Shown here: in pieces, positions 36,101 through 51,100 of the stretch
How positions within the stretch are numbered: position 1 is the first letter of the stretch
Layout: every line of letters begins with the position of its first letter
NCBI RefSeq assembly: GCF_032884065.1
Contig: NC_088869.1
Location: 248,001-312,000, forward strand
From: Artemia franciscana
Lineage: Eukaryota > Arthropoda > Branchiopoda > Anostraca > Artemiidae
Direction: 5' to 3'
Length of the DNA: 64,000 nt
Notes under the pieces: model-generated
What the model was told of the DNA's origin: nothing
What the model saw: the letters and a program-made list of their open reading frames with translations, nothing else
The model's database searches: none
Program-made: the position numbers and the translations under genes

Positions 36101-39100
36101 CAATAACATTGTACTACTAATTACCGATATGTATACATGAATTGGAATAAACTAATTTAAATTTAGATTCTTTAAAATTTAGTGTTACAAAGGTGATGCT
36201 AGGTTTCGCGTGCAAGAGAAATCTGACTTGTCTATCCGTGAAAAAATCTAATGTCGCTTATGTTTTTATGTTCTCCGAAGTATTTGTATCTCGGTCCGGT
36301 TTTGTATAATGGCTGAAATAGAGAATGATTCTACTGTATATCAAACAGTTCGTGGCAACGAACTGTAGTGAAGAGCGACCCGGCTCAATAGTAAATGAAA
36401 CTCTAAAAAATGGAATTTTGATGCCAAAAGATACATCAAAAGAATCGTATTTTCATGCTGATTGTAAATATATAAGTTTCATCAAATTTAGTCTTTGTCA
36501 TCAAAAGTTACGAGCCTGAGAAAATTTACCTTATTTTGGAAAATAGGGGGAAATACCCCCTAAAAGTCATAGAATCTTAACGAAAATCACACCATCGCAT
36601 TCAGCGTATTAGAGAACCCTATAGCGAAAATTTCAAGCTCCCCTCAACAAAAATGTGGAATTTCATATTTTTTGACAGAAGATATATCACAGGTGCGTGT
36701 TTATTTGTTTGTTTGTTTTTTCTTCTTTTTCCCAGGGGTCATCGTATCGACCAAGTGGTCCTAGAATGTCGCAAGAAGGCTCATTCTAATGGAAATGAAA
36801 AGTTCTAGTGCCCTTTTTAAGCGACCAAAAAAATTGGAGGGCACCTAGGCCCCCTCCCACGCTCATTTTGTTCCCAAAGTCAACGGATCAAAATTTTGAG
36901 ATAATCATTTTATTCCGCATAGTCGAAAACCATAATAACTATGTCTTTGGGAATGACTTACTCCCCCAGAATCCCTGCAGGAGAGGCTGCAAGTTACAAA
37001 CTTTGACCAGTGTTTACATACAGTAATGGTTATTGGGAAGTGTACAGACGTTTTCAGGGGGATTCTTTTGGTTTGGGGGGTTGGGTTGAGGGGAGGGGGA
37101 TATGTGGGAAGATCTTTCCTTGGAAGAATATGTCATGGGGGAAGACAAACTCAATGAAAAGGGCACAGGATTTTCTAGCATTATAATAAAAAAAAACAAT
37201 GAAATATAAACATGAAAAAAAAATTTTCAATTGAAAGTAAGGAGTAGCATTAAAACTTAAAACAAACAAAGACTATTAAGCATATGAGGGGTTCTAAAAA
37301 TACTTTAGCATAAAGAGCGAGGTATTTAGGAGGAGATAAATACATCGCTCTTCATGCTAAAGTATTTTTAGTAATTTCTACTACTTATTCTACGGCCTTT
37401 CTGATTCAGGGGTCATTCTTAAAGAATTGGGACAAAACTTTAGATTTAGTAGAAAGAGCGAGGTATTAACGAGGGGACAAACCCCTTCATATGCATAATA
37501 AGAGTAAAAGAATATAAAAGTTTGTTACGTAAGTTAATTCTTAAGTTACGTATATTTTTCACTAATAGAAACGTTCGTTAAAAATTAAAAGTTCTAGTTG
37601 CCCTTTTAAGTAACCGAAAAATTGGAGGGCAACTACGCCTCCTTCCCCACTCCTTATTTCTCAAAATCGTCTGATCAAAATTAAGAGAAAGCTATTTAGC
37701 TAAAAAAAGAATTAGTATGCAAATTTCATTTTAATAATTTATTTGCGGAGAGCCAAAATCAAACATGCATTATTTCAAAAACGTTCAGAAATTAAATAAA
37801 AAAAAACAAGTTTTTTTTTAACTGAAAGTAAGGAGCGACATTAAAACTTAAAACGAACAGAAATTACTCCGTATATGAAATGGGTTTTCCCCTCCGCAAT
37901 CCCTCGCTCTTTACGCTAAAGTTTGACTCTTTGCCACAAGTCTGATTTTTAAAACAATTAAAAACTTTAGCGTAAAGAGCGAGGCGTTGAGGAGGGAAAA
38001 ATCCATTTCATATACGGAGTAATTTCTCTTCGTTTTAAGTTTTAATGTCGCTCCTTACTTTCAGTTAAAAAAAATTAGTTTTTTTTTATCTAATACCTAT
38101 ACTGGCTTGTGCTGACAAATACTAAGAATCTCCAATCCGTAAAACGAGGAAATGTAGCTTATTTAGCACTATAAGCAAATAAGCAATTCAATATGTTTCT
38201 GAAGTTACAGGCTAAAAATTAAAAAAATATGACTTTATTGATCATAGGCTAGGAAATCTATATGTAGACAAAAAAAAAGCAGAAAACGGAAGTGTTACTT
38301 TTACAATAAGGTAATAGATTTTGTATAATCTCTTGAGTTGTGGTATGTAAAATTTCCAAACAAAGTTTCTGATTGACCAATTAAAGTGTAACTTGCCGTT
38401 AGATTCTTTGAAATTCAGTAGGTTAAACTCTTGACTGCAGTTTTCCTATCTGATGGAAGGTATAGTATTACCACATAACCGAATTTTTGTCTTATATATC
38501 GGTATGTGTGACAATAGCGTGGTATGGTTATTATAGGCTTAACAAAGCAGCGAGCACAAACAAGGTATGATTGCAAAATCAATTGCAATGACACACACTG
38601 GGTAAGTTTATTGAAAGCAGTTATGGAGGGTAAAGAGCATGGTTTTCAGGGACAAAATCAATAGCAGTCGGTCGCAGTAAGCTATCCCCGGATTTATTAA
38701 ACTTATAGCACTTGTTTTTTTGTGTGTGTTTAATAGCCCATTGCAATTATTGAATGGCGTTTAGAAGCCCTTAGTAAAAAATCTATTGTTTGCTCAATCT
38801 AAAGTCAATTATTGGCTTGTTGAGATTCAGAGCTCAATGAGCTTCAGTTTGTCCTTTTAGAAATAGAAGATTCTTGAAATACCTGTCTATTAGTAAAGCT
38901 AACAATTTGAGTTCGTTTCAATGGGTTAGTGGATTTTTTTTTGTAAGAATTTCTTTTTGATGCTAAACTGCATTTAATGATGAAAAATAGTTATCTTTAT
39001 TGTAGAATAATATCTAGAATAATTTAAGATTGTTCTCTTCGGCCAACCGTCGGCAAACTGTGGTGGCTTCAATCGACTATCTGAAAATGGCTGCAGTAAT

Positions 39101-42100
39101 AGATAGTGGGCAAAATATCAAATTTTAAATCCCTAAATTGTATATTTGGTGTTGAAGGAACAGTAGAGAACATATTATTTGAATATCACATGTGCCTAGG
39201 TCCTAAATTGGCTCTAACCCTAAATCTGAGTTACTATCTTTGTGATTTATCTTTTGATCTAAGTATCATAAATAAAAAAGAACAAGTTTTTTCAACTGAA
39301 AGTAAGGAGCTACATTAAAACTTAAAACGAACAGAAATTACTTCGTATATGAAAGGGGCTGCTTCCTCATTAACGCCCCGCTCTTTACGTTAAGTTTGAC
39401 TCTGTCTCTTAACTTTTCTTTTTAAAACAGTAAAAAACTTTAACGTAAAGAGTGGGGCGTTGATGAGGAAGCAGCCCCTTTCATATACGAAGTAATTTCT
39501 GTTCGTTTTAAGTTTTAATGTAGCTCCTGACTTTCAGTTGAAAAAACTTGTTCTTTTTTATTTAATTTCTGAACGTTTTTGAATCAATGCATGTTTTGAT
39601 TTTGGCTCTCCGCAGAGGAATAATTAAAACGAAATTTGCATATTTATTTTATTTTGGCTAAATGGCTTTCTCGTAATTTTGATCGAATTATTCTGAGAAA
39701 AAAAGAGCGAGGGAGGAAGCCTAGTTGCCCTCCGATTTTTTGGTTAATTAAAAAGGCAACTAGAACTTTTAATTTTTTACCAATCTTTTTATTAGTAAAA
39801 GAAATACATAACTTATAAATTAGCTTACGTAAAGAACTTTTGTATTCTCATGTTTTATTACATATATGAGGGGGTTTGCCCCATCGTCAGTACCTCGCTC
39901 TTTACACTAAATCTTTAATTTTGTCCCAATTCAATAAGAATGACCCCCGAATCACAAAAGCCGCAGAATAAATAGTTGAAATTACCAAAAATACTTTAGC
40001 GTAAAGAGCGGGGTATTAGGAGGAGGTGAGACCCTCATATGGTTAATAATTTCTGTTCGTTTTAAGTTTTAATGCTGCTCCTTACTTCCAGCTGAAAAAA
40101 ACTTTTTAATATTTATTTTTTCATTGTTTTTTTTTTAAATAATGCTAGTAAATCCTGCGCTCCCTTAATGGAAATTTTCTTCCCCCATGACAAATTCCTC
40201 GATGGAAAGTTCTCCCAGCATATACCCTCTTCTCAACCCCTCCCCCCAACCAAAAAAAACTCCTGAAAACGCATGTACACTTCCCAATAACCATTACTAT
40301 ATGTAAGCACTGGTCAAAGTTTGTAACTTGTAGCCCCTCCCACGGGGACTGTGGGGGAGTAAGTCGTCCCCAAAGACATAGTTATAAGGTTTTTCGACTA
40401 CGCTGAATAAAATGTCTATCTCAGAATTTAGATCCGTTGACATTGGGAGAATAATTAGCATGGGAGGGAGCCTAAGTGCCCTCCAATTTTTAGGTCACTT
40501 AAAAAGGACACTAGAACTTTTCATTTCCGTTAGAATGAGCCCTCTCGTAACATTCTAGGACACCTGGGTCTATACGATCACTCCTGGGAAAAAAAAAAAA
40601 AAAAAAAAAACAAATAAACACGCATCCATGACCAGATCCGTCATATGACATTTAGGGGGTGTTTCCCCCTATTTTCTAAATTAACGCAAATTTTCTCAGG
40701 CTCATAACTTTGAATAGGTAAGATTAAACTTGATAAAACTTATATATTTAAAATCAGCATTAAAATGCGATTCTTTTGATTTGGCTATTGGTATCTAAAT
40801 TCCATTGTTTAGAGTTTTGGTCACTATTGAGCCGGGCTGCTCAGTACTACAGTTCGTTACCACTAACTGTTTGATATGGTACAATTCAAATGTCTGTAAC
40901 TTATCTATGAATTTCTTTTTACGAATTAGGCGTTTTAATGTTTGACTTTATATACAATTTAGCTCATAGATGTTATTTTTAGTTTTTTTTTTATATACTA
41001 TTCCGCTTTCTGTATCTTATTCATTTCGTCTGTCTTGAAAGTTTATAATTGATTTATTTAAGTGAAATATTCCTTTTGGGTTTAATTGCTTAATGAATTT
41101 ATTTATAGCTAGTAGGATGGGAACCAAATTCCAAATTGCCCCCGTTGGAAGAAATAGGTCAACAGTTTAAAACGCAGAAGGATTTAACATCCAAAACTTT
41201 AATTTCGACTCTAAAAGGATAAAAAAAATTTGAATGGGCGCATCAAATAGTATTTCTTGAAAAAATATGACTGAAAGTATTTTGGATTTTATAATTTGGC
41301 TTGTGCATAGAAGTTTGTTTTTGAGCTCTCAATTGAGCCTTTAAAAAAGTGGTAATAATAAAAAAAATGGAGTGAACAAATATTTGATTTATCCTTAAAA
41401 TATTGTGGCTTACACTAATTTTTCTGAATGCAAGAAGAGTACTTTGTATCTGTTCCTTTCTCAATAAAGATGATTATCAGCCACTCGTATTCAATTTATT
41501 ATAATGCTATTTGGGTAATTTGAAATTTTTTTGTCACTAATAAATTTTTTATTTATTTCCGAAATAGAGCCAGTTCAACGGTTTACTGCGAAAGGTTTTT
41601 GGGTGAGAAAAAACTCAGATTTTCTTATTCCAAATATGAAGACTAATGGATGTGATTTTGCCACCTGCCCCTTAGAAAACAACAAGCCTGTTGTCTACAC
41701 TTTCAAACTAAGAATACCGATAATTGCTCCTTCTGTAAGTTTATATTTTTCTCCTTTTCTTTTAATGGGCTAGCTTTGGCTCTTAACTTTTATTAAATAA
41801 AAAAAAAACTAATTTTTTTAGCTGAAAGTAAGGAGCGACATTAAAACTTAAAACGAACAAAAATTAATCCGTACATGAAATGAGTTGTCCCCTCCGCAAT
41901 CCCTCGCTCTTTACGCTAAAGCTTTTAATTGTTTTAAAAAGTAGTATTGTGGCAAAGACTCAAACTTTAGCGTAAAGAGCGAGGGATTGCGGAGGGGACC
42001 ACTCATTTCATGTAAGGATTAATTTTTGTTCGTTTTAAGTTTTAATGTCGCTCCTTACTTTCAGCTAAAAAAATTAGTTTTTTTTTATTTAATTTCTGAA

Positions 42101-45100
42101 CGTTTTTGAATTAATGCATGTTTGGTTTTAGCTCTCCGCACATATATTATTAAAATGAAATTTGTATATTAATTCTTTTTTTGGCTAAATGGCTTTCTCT
42201 TAGTTTTGATCAGACGATATTGAGAAATAAGAGGTGGAGAAGGAGGCCTAGTTGCCCTCCAATTTTTCGGTTACTTAAAAAGGCAACTAGAACTTTTAGT
42301 TTTTAACGAACGTTTTTATTAGTAAAAAATATACGTAACTTAAGAATTAACTTACGTAACAAACTTTTATAACCTTATATTTTTATTATGTATACGAGGG
42401 TGTTTGTACCCTCGTTAATACCTCGCTCTTTACACTAAATCCTAAGTTTTGTCCCAATTCTTGAAGAATGACCCCTGAATCAGAAATGCCGTAGAATAAA
42501 TAGTTGAAATTACTAAAAATACTTTAGCATAAAGAGCAAGGTATTTATATCCTCCTAAATACCTCGCTCTTTATGCTAAAGTATTTTTAGAACCCCTCAT
42601 ATGCGTAATAATCTCTGTTCATTTTAAGTTTCAATGCTACTTCTTCCTTTCATTTGAAGAAACGTTTCATGTTTATTTTTCATTGTTTTCTTATAGTAAT
42701 GCTAAAGAATCCTGCGCCCTTGTCATTGAATTTTTCTTTCCCCATGACAGATTCCTCCAAGGAAAGATCCTCTAACATAGCCTCCTCTCCTCAGCCCCAC
42801 CCCCAAACAAAATAAAATCCACCTGAAAACGTCTGTACACTTCCCAATAACCATTACTACATGTAAACACTGGTCAAAGTTTGTAACTTGCAGCCCCTCC
42901 CCCAGGGATTGTGGGGGAGTAAGTCATCCCCAAAGACATAGTTATTATGGTTTTCGACTATGCTGAACAAAATGGCTATCTCAAAATTTTGATCCGCTGA
43001 CTTTCGGAAAAAAATGAGCGTGGGAGGGGGCCTAGATGGCCTCCAATTTTTTTGGTTACTTAAAAAGGGCACTAGAACTTTTCATTTCCGTTAGAATGAG
43101 TCCTCTTGCGACATTTTAGGACCACTTGGTCGATACGATGACCCCTGGGGAAAAGAAAAAAAAACAAAAAAAAACAAATAAACACGCACCCGTGATTTGC
43201 CTTCTGGCAAAAAATACAAAATTCCACATTTTTGTAGATAGGAGCTTGAAACTTCTACAGTAGGGTTCTCGGATGCGCTGAATCTGATGGTGTCATTTTC
43301 GTTAAGATCCTACGACTTTTAGGGGGTGTTTCCCCCTATTTTCCTAAATAAGGCAAATTTTCTCAGGCTCGTAACTTTTGATGGGTAACACTAAACTTGA
43401 TAAAACTTATATATTTAAAATCAGCATTAAAATACGATTCTTTTGACGTAGCTATTGATATCAAAATTCAATTTTTTAGAGTTTTGGTTACTATTGAGCC
43501 GGGTCGCTCCTTACTACAGTTCGTTACCACGAACTGTTTGATCAAAGAATTACATATCCCCAAAGACCTATGCACTACTTCCGAACGACGGCCAGAAATC
43601 TTTAGTCGAAGAAAAATATGAACAATCACAAATCGAAGATGCTACTACTAACAAATCACCGCAGCACAAAGCCACCTAAGGCCAACACAGCAACAAATGC
43701 TCCTCCTCAATCTTAATCTATTCAAAATCTCCCTCTTTACATCCTCCAAAAAAATTCCAATTTCCTTTAAATTTTTATGCCAACTTCCCACCCCAGACGA
43801 GAACGACCTTGCGTCCTTTTAGCCCTAGACAGTTGGCCGAAATGGACACTCTTCGGCAATCTGTCATCCTTCATCCACAGAACGTGCCCTAACCATCTTA
43901 GCCATTCTTTCACTATAGCCCTAGAAGGTGGGATTGAACCACACTCTTAAGACAGCCTACTGTTTGAAATACGATCAGTCAGCTGGGTACCCAGAAAAAT
44001 CCGTTGGCATTTTATCTGGAAAACATCTAGTAAATTTTCATCTGCTTTTCAGAGCGCCCATGCTTCAGAGCCATATTTGATAACTGCCATCACTGTAGCT
44101 TCCAATATTCTAATCTTGGTTTGTAGACTTATCTTCCTATTTTTCCAAACCTTTTTTAATTCTGAAAAGACACCCTGGGCCTTGGCTATTCTACTTTTAA
44201 CATCTTCACTGCTCCCGCCGTCTTTACTAATAACACTACCAAGGTAAGTGAAGCTGCCCACCTGATCAATCTTTTCCCTACCCAACGTCACCTTTTCATC
44301 TTCACTTATTCCTAGCCATAGTGACTTACTCTTCTTAACATTAATTTTCAAACCTATTCTACCACCCCGAACTCGCAAAACCTCTAAAGTTCATTTGTTT
44401 TTCTCACACTTCCATCTGGGATGCTCGAATCATCAGCATAATCTAAGTCAAGGAGATTTTTTCCTCCTTATTTGATTCTGGGGTATCCCATTGCCTTTCC
44501 TTTGCTCTTTAAGACAAAGACCATCAAAATGATCCATTTAAAAAGGGATAGAACACAACCCTGGTTTATTCCTTATTTAATACAAAACAAGCTACTAACC
44601 TCTTGCCTACCTAAACCATAGCAATAGTATTCGAATCACTTTAGTGTATTTGTCTGGAATGCCATCAGGATAAGACTTTTAAAAAAGCTCTTCTATCAAT
44701 AGAATCGAATTCTTGCTCATAATTTATAAACTAAGGACAAAAGGTATTTGACAATTAAGTCACTTCTCAATTATTAACCTAAGAGTAAAAATTGGGTCAA
44801 CAAAATCCTCTACCTTTTTCTAAAACCGCACTGTTCTTCTCTTAAAACTTTGTCTACAGCATCTTTCAGTCTAAAAATTATCATATTACTAAGCAATTTC
44901 CTACCTATAGAGACCAGATTAATGTCTCGATAATTATGACATGACTCTTATCACCTTTCCTATACAGTGGTTTAACTACGGTTTTCGTAAATCCGTTAGG
45001 TACTTCCCCTTTTTCAAAATTCATATTCATAATCTTCAGTAACTAATTTCTAACCTCGGAGCAACCATATTTAAGAAACTCATTTACCACACTATCAGTA

Positions 45101-48100
45101 CCTGGAGCCTTATTATTTTATAGCTCTTTTAGTACAATCACTATTTCTTCCTTACAAAAAAATCTTGCTTCACATCCAAGGTATCACCAACTTTTTTATC
45201 TCGTTTAGCACATTCTCAAAATATTCCACCCATCTCTCTTTAACTCTTTCTTATCACTAATTATGTCCCCGGTTCCATCTTTAACTGGGACAAGTTCGGA
45301 TAGACTACTCCCTCTCAATTTATCAACGTACCAGTACAATACTTTACTAATATGCCGTGTAGCTGCATCTTCTAGATCTTTGGCAATTTTACCCATGGCC
45401 TCCATTTTATGCCTCCTTAGTTCAGATTCTAATGTCTTCTCCACTTTCTTTACATTTCTTTTGTTTTCATATGATTTATCACATAGATATTTCTTGAACC
45501 AACCCATTCTCCCGTCTATTAAACATAAATCTTTTTCACTAATATTCATACCTGCAGTCTTAAATTTTTGCCCTAAGACACCATCAGCAACTTCACACAT
45601 TGTTTTTCTAAAATTATTCCAACCATCTTTCACATTGTCAAACTCTAAATTATCAATAATTTTATTAATACTAAAATACTATCACAAACATAAAAAAGTT
45701 ATTCAGCCGAAGAAGCTTCGCTTGTTATGGGCTATACAGCACAATAATAAAGCACTAAGAGAGCCATATATAATACCCTAACTCAAACAATACATTTGAA
45801 TAAAGATGAAGGAGAATAAACACTAGCATACAGTAAGAAAAACTGGTAGTAATTGTAATAATAGAAATAAATAGAAACCAAGAAAGTAGAGAAACAAGAA
45901 AGTCCAAATTGACATTAAAACATCAGAAAAATAAAACAAAAAAAAAATGAAAAATAAACAAGGACTTTAAAAGTTAAGAAGGTTCCTGGAAATAATTTTA
46001 AAAAGAATAGGAGAGAGATATATCAATTGGGAAAGAATTCTAAAAAGTAGAAACAATAGGAAAAGAGTAAACAAGGATATAAACAAAGGAGAAAGCGGAA
46101 TTACTAAGCTGGAAAGACCCGACGTAAAATTACCTATGCAGAAAGAAAGGGAGGAACATCCGGAGGGATGGAGTTCCATAATATACTTGATTGATAAACA
46201 GGAGACCTCTGGGCCGCTGAAGATGATCGTTTGGCTAAAATAAATCTGCGAGCAGAACTAAGTAGAAAATAAGAGTACTTACCTGAGCCTATCCGTGAAA
46301 AAACTTCTGCAGAGGTGGTGGAAGCGTACCTAGAAAAGCAGAATGCACTAAACAAAGATTACTTTTACCCACAATAGGATCCAGCGGAGCTTTTCCAGTA
46401 TCATTATAAAGACCAGATGAAGGGTAAAGCTAAGGGGGAAGAAAAGTAGCCTTCACTGCCTTATTTCGGGCTTCTTGAAGTGAGGAGAGAAGAGATTTAT
46501 TAGCACTACGCCAGACAGAGCAGCAATAAGAAAGGTAAGGAAAAATAAATTAATAAATAAAGGGAATAAACTCAAGTTTAGTATTCAACTGCCCCTGGAA
46601 ATTTTCTATCAAATTCTCATCTTGGAGTCTACCAACATCATAGCTTCCCGGGAGGTAGTTATCCTTCTGATATATCAGCTTTAAATTAGCTCTAGACACT
46701 ACTAAATGGTGATCTTTACTTTTAACATCGATAACAGCACTCATATATATTCTAGTTTCTTGTATTGATCTTGCCAGTCTTCGGCCTACTACAACATAAT
46801 CAACAAGGTGTGCCTACCATGTCAACCTAAGGGCTATTTTATGACCAAACACCGTATTGGTTATAATTAGATTGTTATACCTACAAAATTGCAAAAGTCT
46901 ATAGCCATTACTTTTTTCTTTTCCTATATCAAATTTACTTAGGCTAGGATACCATCTATCCCTATTTCTACCAACATTGGTGTTGAAATTTGCGATTAAA
47001 ATCACCATATTTTGTACCTGGTACCCTGTCTATTTGCCCCCGTAGCTGTAAGTAAAATTCATCTGAGTCACTAGTATCTTAGTCAGACGGTTCAACAGGG
47101 GCATATACTAGATCAAGCCCAGATCAAGCCCAGAGAAATTATCCATTAATCAGAATCCCTTGTGAATGCTGTGTCGTTAACTAGGCTATAATTTCTACGA
47201 AGGGCAGCGCTTCTAAAGTGGGAGTAGAGTTGACTGCAAGGTCTTCAGTCTTGCAAATACCCAGAAAGGGTCTAGGCAGCCGTTTGCAGAGGTCGTTGTC
47301 CATAGATCTGGATCTTACGCCCTGCCGCAGTTGTCCTCCTATTGAATCCTCCCGCGATCGTCGTCATCATGCAGTTTCCCCCATTACTGGGTTACAATTG
47401 GACGTTTTTTTTTTGTTTGAGCAAGAATTGTAGAGGTAAAAATATATGTTAATAATCTATTAAGTGTAAAGTTTTAGGTATTATAGAGGTAAATCTGTAT
47501 CAAGAATTTTTAATTCTTGATACAACCGTTACTAGCCGTAACAGCCGTCGTAGTTACGGCCAGTTCCGCACTTAATTTCGAATGATATTTAAGTTTCAGT
47601 GGTATTTCTAGTAATTAGAGAGTGGTGCTACTCATGATATTGATCATATATTCTTTTGAAAACCTACTACTACTACTACTAATAACTCACTGCAGCACCA
47701 AGCCGCCTGAGGCCAACACAGCTACGCACGCTCCTCCTCCAACCTAATCTATTTAAAGCCTCCCTCTTTACACCCTCCCAGGAAGTTCCCATTTCCTTTA
47801 AATCCTTATTTATGACATCCTCCCAACCCAGACAAGGACGACCTGCTTTCCGTGTAGCCCCAGACGGTTGGCCAAAAAGGACAATCTTCGGTAATCTGTC
47901 ATCCTTCATCCGTAGAACGTGGCCTAGCCATCTCAACCTTTCTTTCATTATAGCCCCAGAAAGCGGGATTGAACCACACTTTTCGTACAACCTACTGTTT
48001 GAAATACGGTCAGTCAGCCGGGTACCCAGAACAATCCGTAGGCAATTTCTCTGGAAAACATCTAGTAAATTTTCATCTGCTTTTCGGAGTGTCCATGCTT

Positions 48101-51100
48101 CAGAGCCATATTTGACCACTGTCATCACTGTAGCTTCCAATATTCTAATCTTGGTTTGTAGGCTTATCTTTCTATTCTTCCAAACTTTTTTTAACTGTGA
48201 AAAAACACCCTGAGCTTTAGCTATTCTACTTTTAACATCTTCACTGCTCCCACCATCTTTACTAATAATACTACCAAGGTAACTGAAGCTCCCAACCTGA
48301 TCAATCTTTTCGTTACCTAAGATCACCTGTTCATCTTCACTTATTCCTAACCTTAGTGACTTAGTCTTCTTAACATTAATTTTCAAGCCTATTTTAGCAC
48401 CCTGAACTCGTAAAACCTCTAAAAATTCATTCATTTTGCTCACACTTTCATCTAATATGCTTAAATCATCAGCATAATCTAAGTCCAGGAGCGTTCTTCC
48501 TCCCCATTTGATTCCATGGTCTCCAATTGCCTTTCCTGTGCTCCTTAAGACGAAGTCCATCAAAATGATCCATATAAAGGGGGATAGAACACAACCCTGC
48601 TTAACTCCTGATTTAATACAAAACCAGTTGCTAACTACATTTCCTACCTTAACCGCAGCAGTATTATTCTCGTACATAGCGCAAATCACTTTAATGTATT
48701 TTTCTGGTATACCATATAACGATAAGACCTTTGTTAACGCTGTTCTATCAACAGAATCGAAAGCTTGCTCATAATCGATAAAACTAAGGACCAAAGGTGT
48801 TTGACAACGAAGGGACTTCTCAATTATCAACCTAAGAGTAAAAACATGGTCGACACATCCTCTACCTTTTCTAAAACCGCATTGTTCTTCCCTTAAAACT
48901 TTGTCTACAGCATGTCTCAGTCTAAAAAGTATCATATTACTCAGTAATTTGCTACCTACAGAGACCAGACTAATGCCTCGATAATTCCGACATTCACTCT
49001 TGTCACCTTTCTTATACAGTGGTTTAATTAAGGTTTTCCTAAAATCATTGGGTACTTCCCCTTTTTCAAAAATCATGTTCATAATCTTCAGTAGCTTATT
49101 CCTAACCTCAGAGCCACCATATTTAAGGAACTCATTAATCATACTATCAGCACCTTGGGCCTTATTATTTTTTAATCCTTCTAGTACTGTCGCTAATTCT
49201 TCCTCACTAAACAAATCTTCCTTCACATCCAAGGTATCACAAACTTTTTCATTTTCATCTATATCTTTTCCTGCAACTGTATCTCGGTTTAGCACATTCT
49301 CAAAATGTTCCACCCATCTTTCTTTAACTTTTTCCTTATCACTAATTGTGGCCCCATTTCTATCTTTAACTGGGACTAGTCCGGATCGGCTACTCCCTTT
49401 CAATTTATTAACATGCCAGTATAATATTTTACTATTATGCCGTCTAGCCGCATCTTCCAGATCCTCAACAATTTTACCCATCGCCTCCATTTCACATCTC
49501 CTTAGTTCATATTTTAATGCTTTCTCCACTTTCTTTACATTCCTTTTGTTTTCATACGACCTATCGCTCAGATAATTCTTATACAAACCCCTTCTACTCT
49601 CTATTAAACCTAAAGCTTTTTCACTAATATTCCTAGTTGCTGTCTTAGCACTCTTCCCTAGGACACCATCAGCAACTTCACAAATTGTTTTTCTGAAATT
49701 ATTCCATCCATCTTCCACATTGTCAAATTTTAAACCCTCAAGTTTAGTACTCAACTGTTCCTGGAATTTTTTTCTCAAATTTTCATCCTGAAGTCTACCA
49801 ACATCATAACTTTCCGGGAGGGAGTTACTCTTCCGAAATTTAAGTTTTAAATTAACCTTAGACACTACTAGATGGTGATCTTTACTTTTAACATCAATAA
49901 CGGCACTCCTATACACCCTAGTATCTTGTATTGATCCTGCTAGTCTTCTGTTTACAATAACATAATCAATAAGGTTTGCTGTCTTACCATCACGTGAATA
50001 CCATGTCAACTTATGGGCCATTTTGTGACCAAACACCGTATTGGTTATAACTAGGTTGTTATACCTACAAAATTGCAAAAGCCTATAGCCATTACTGTTT
50101 TCTTTTCCTACACCAAAATTACCTAGGCTAGGATACCATCTATCCCTATTTCTACCAACCTGGGCATTAAAATCTCCTAGCAAAAACACCATATTTCTAC
50201 CTGGTACCCTGTCTATTTGCTCCTGTAACTGTAAGTAAAATTCATCTGAGTCACTAGTATCTCCATCAGTTGGTTCAATGGGGGCATATACTACTATAAC
50301 TGATACCCTCAACTTTTTAGTCATAAAATGAGCAATTAGTATTCTATTATTAATACCTTCCCAGCCTAAACAAGACTTAGCAGCTTCCTTATTCATCATG
50401 AGCCCTACTCCCTGTCTATGTACCCCATCCTTCCTTCCTGAGTAAACAAATTCTATGTCACCTAATTTCATGCTTCCTACCCCTGGGATATGAGTTTCTG
50501 AAACTCCTAATAAATCCAGTTCAAACCGTCTGAATTCGTCAGTCAAAATGTCGATGCGATAGTCATTTTTTAACGTCGTAACATTCCAAGTTCCAATTTT
50601 CATGTTCTTTAAATCTTTGAAATTATTTTGGCCTCAAGAAAAGCAGTGATCCCGGATACCAGTGCAGGATGGGGACCAACATATCTTCTCAAGTCTACAC
50701 CGAAGCGCTTAAGCCGGCTTAGAACCGGACAGCAAGAAGTCCCTGGGACCTCCAGTAAGTTGGAGGCTTTGTGCAATCCTGGGCCCATCTTGGTCACAAC
50801 ATGGTTTTCAGCACTTGGCGATGCTCTTCTATCAACAAGAGTCGAAATCCTGCACAGACAGTCCCAAGCCTATTACCTCCGACTCATTATATATTCATGC
50901 CTACAAATATTATGCTACTACGGGGAGGCAGCCCATAGTAGATAAATTAGCTAGGAAGAGGTTTTTCAGCCCGAAAACGCCCATCAAAACAAACCAAGCC
51001 CAGAAAATTATCCAATAATCAGAATCCCGTACGAGTGCTGTGTTGTTTACTAGGCTATAATTTCCTCGAGGGGCGCCACTCCTCAAGTGGGAAAAATTGA

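Noticed and set aside
47812-49575. Plus-strand open frames of 133 and 191 codons opposite the RTE-like ORF
   Set aside because: They are antisense shadows of the 974-codon EN-RT frame, which has full domain support.
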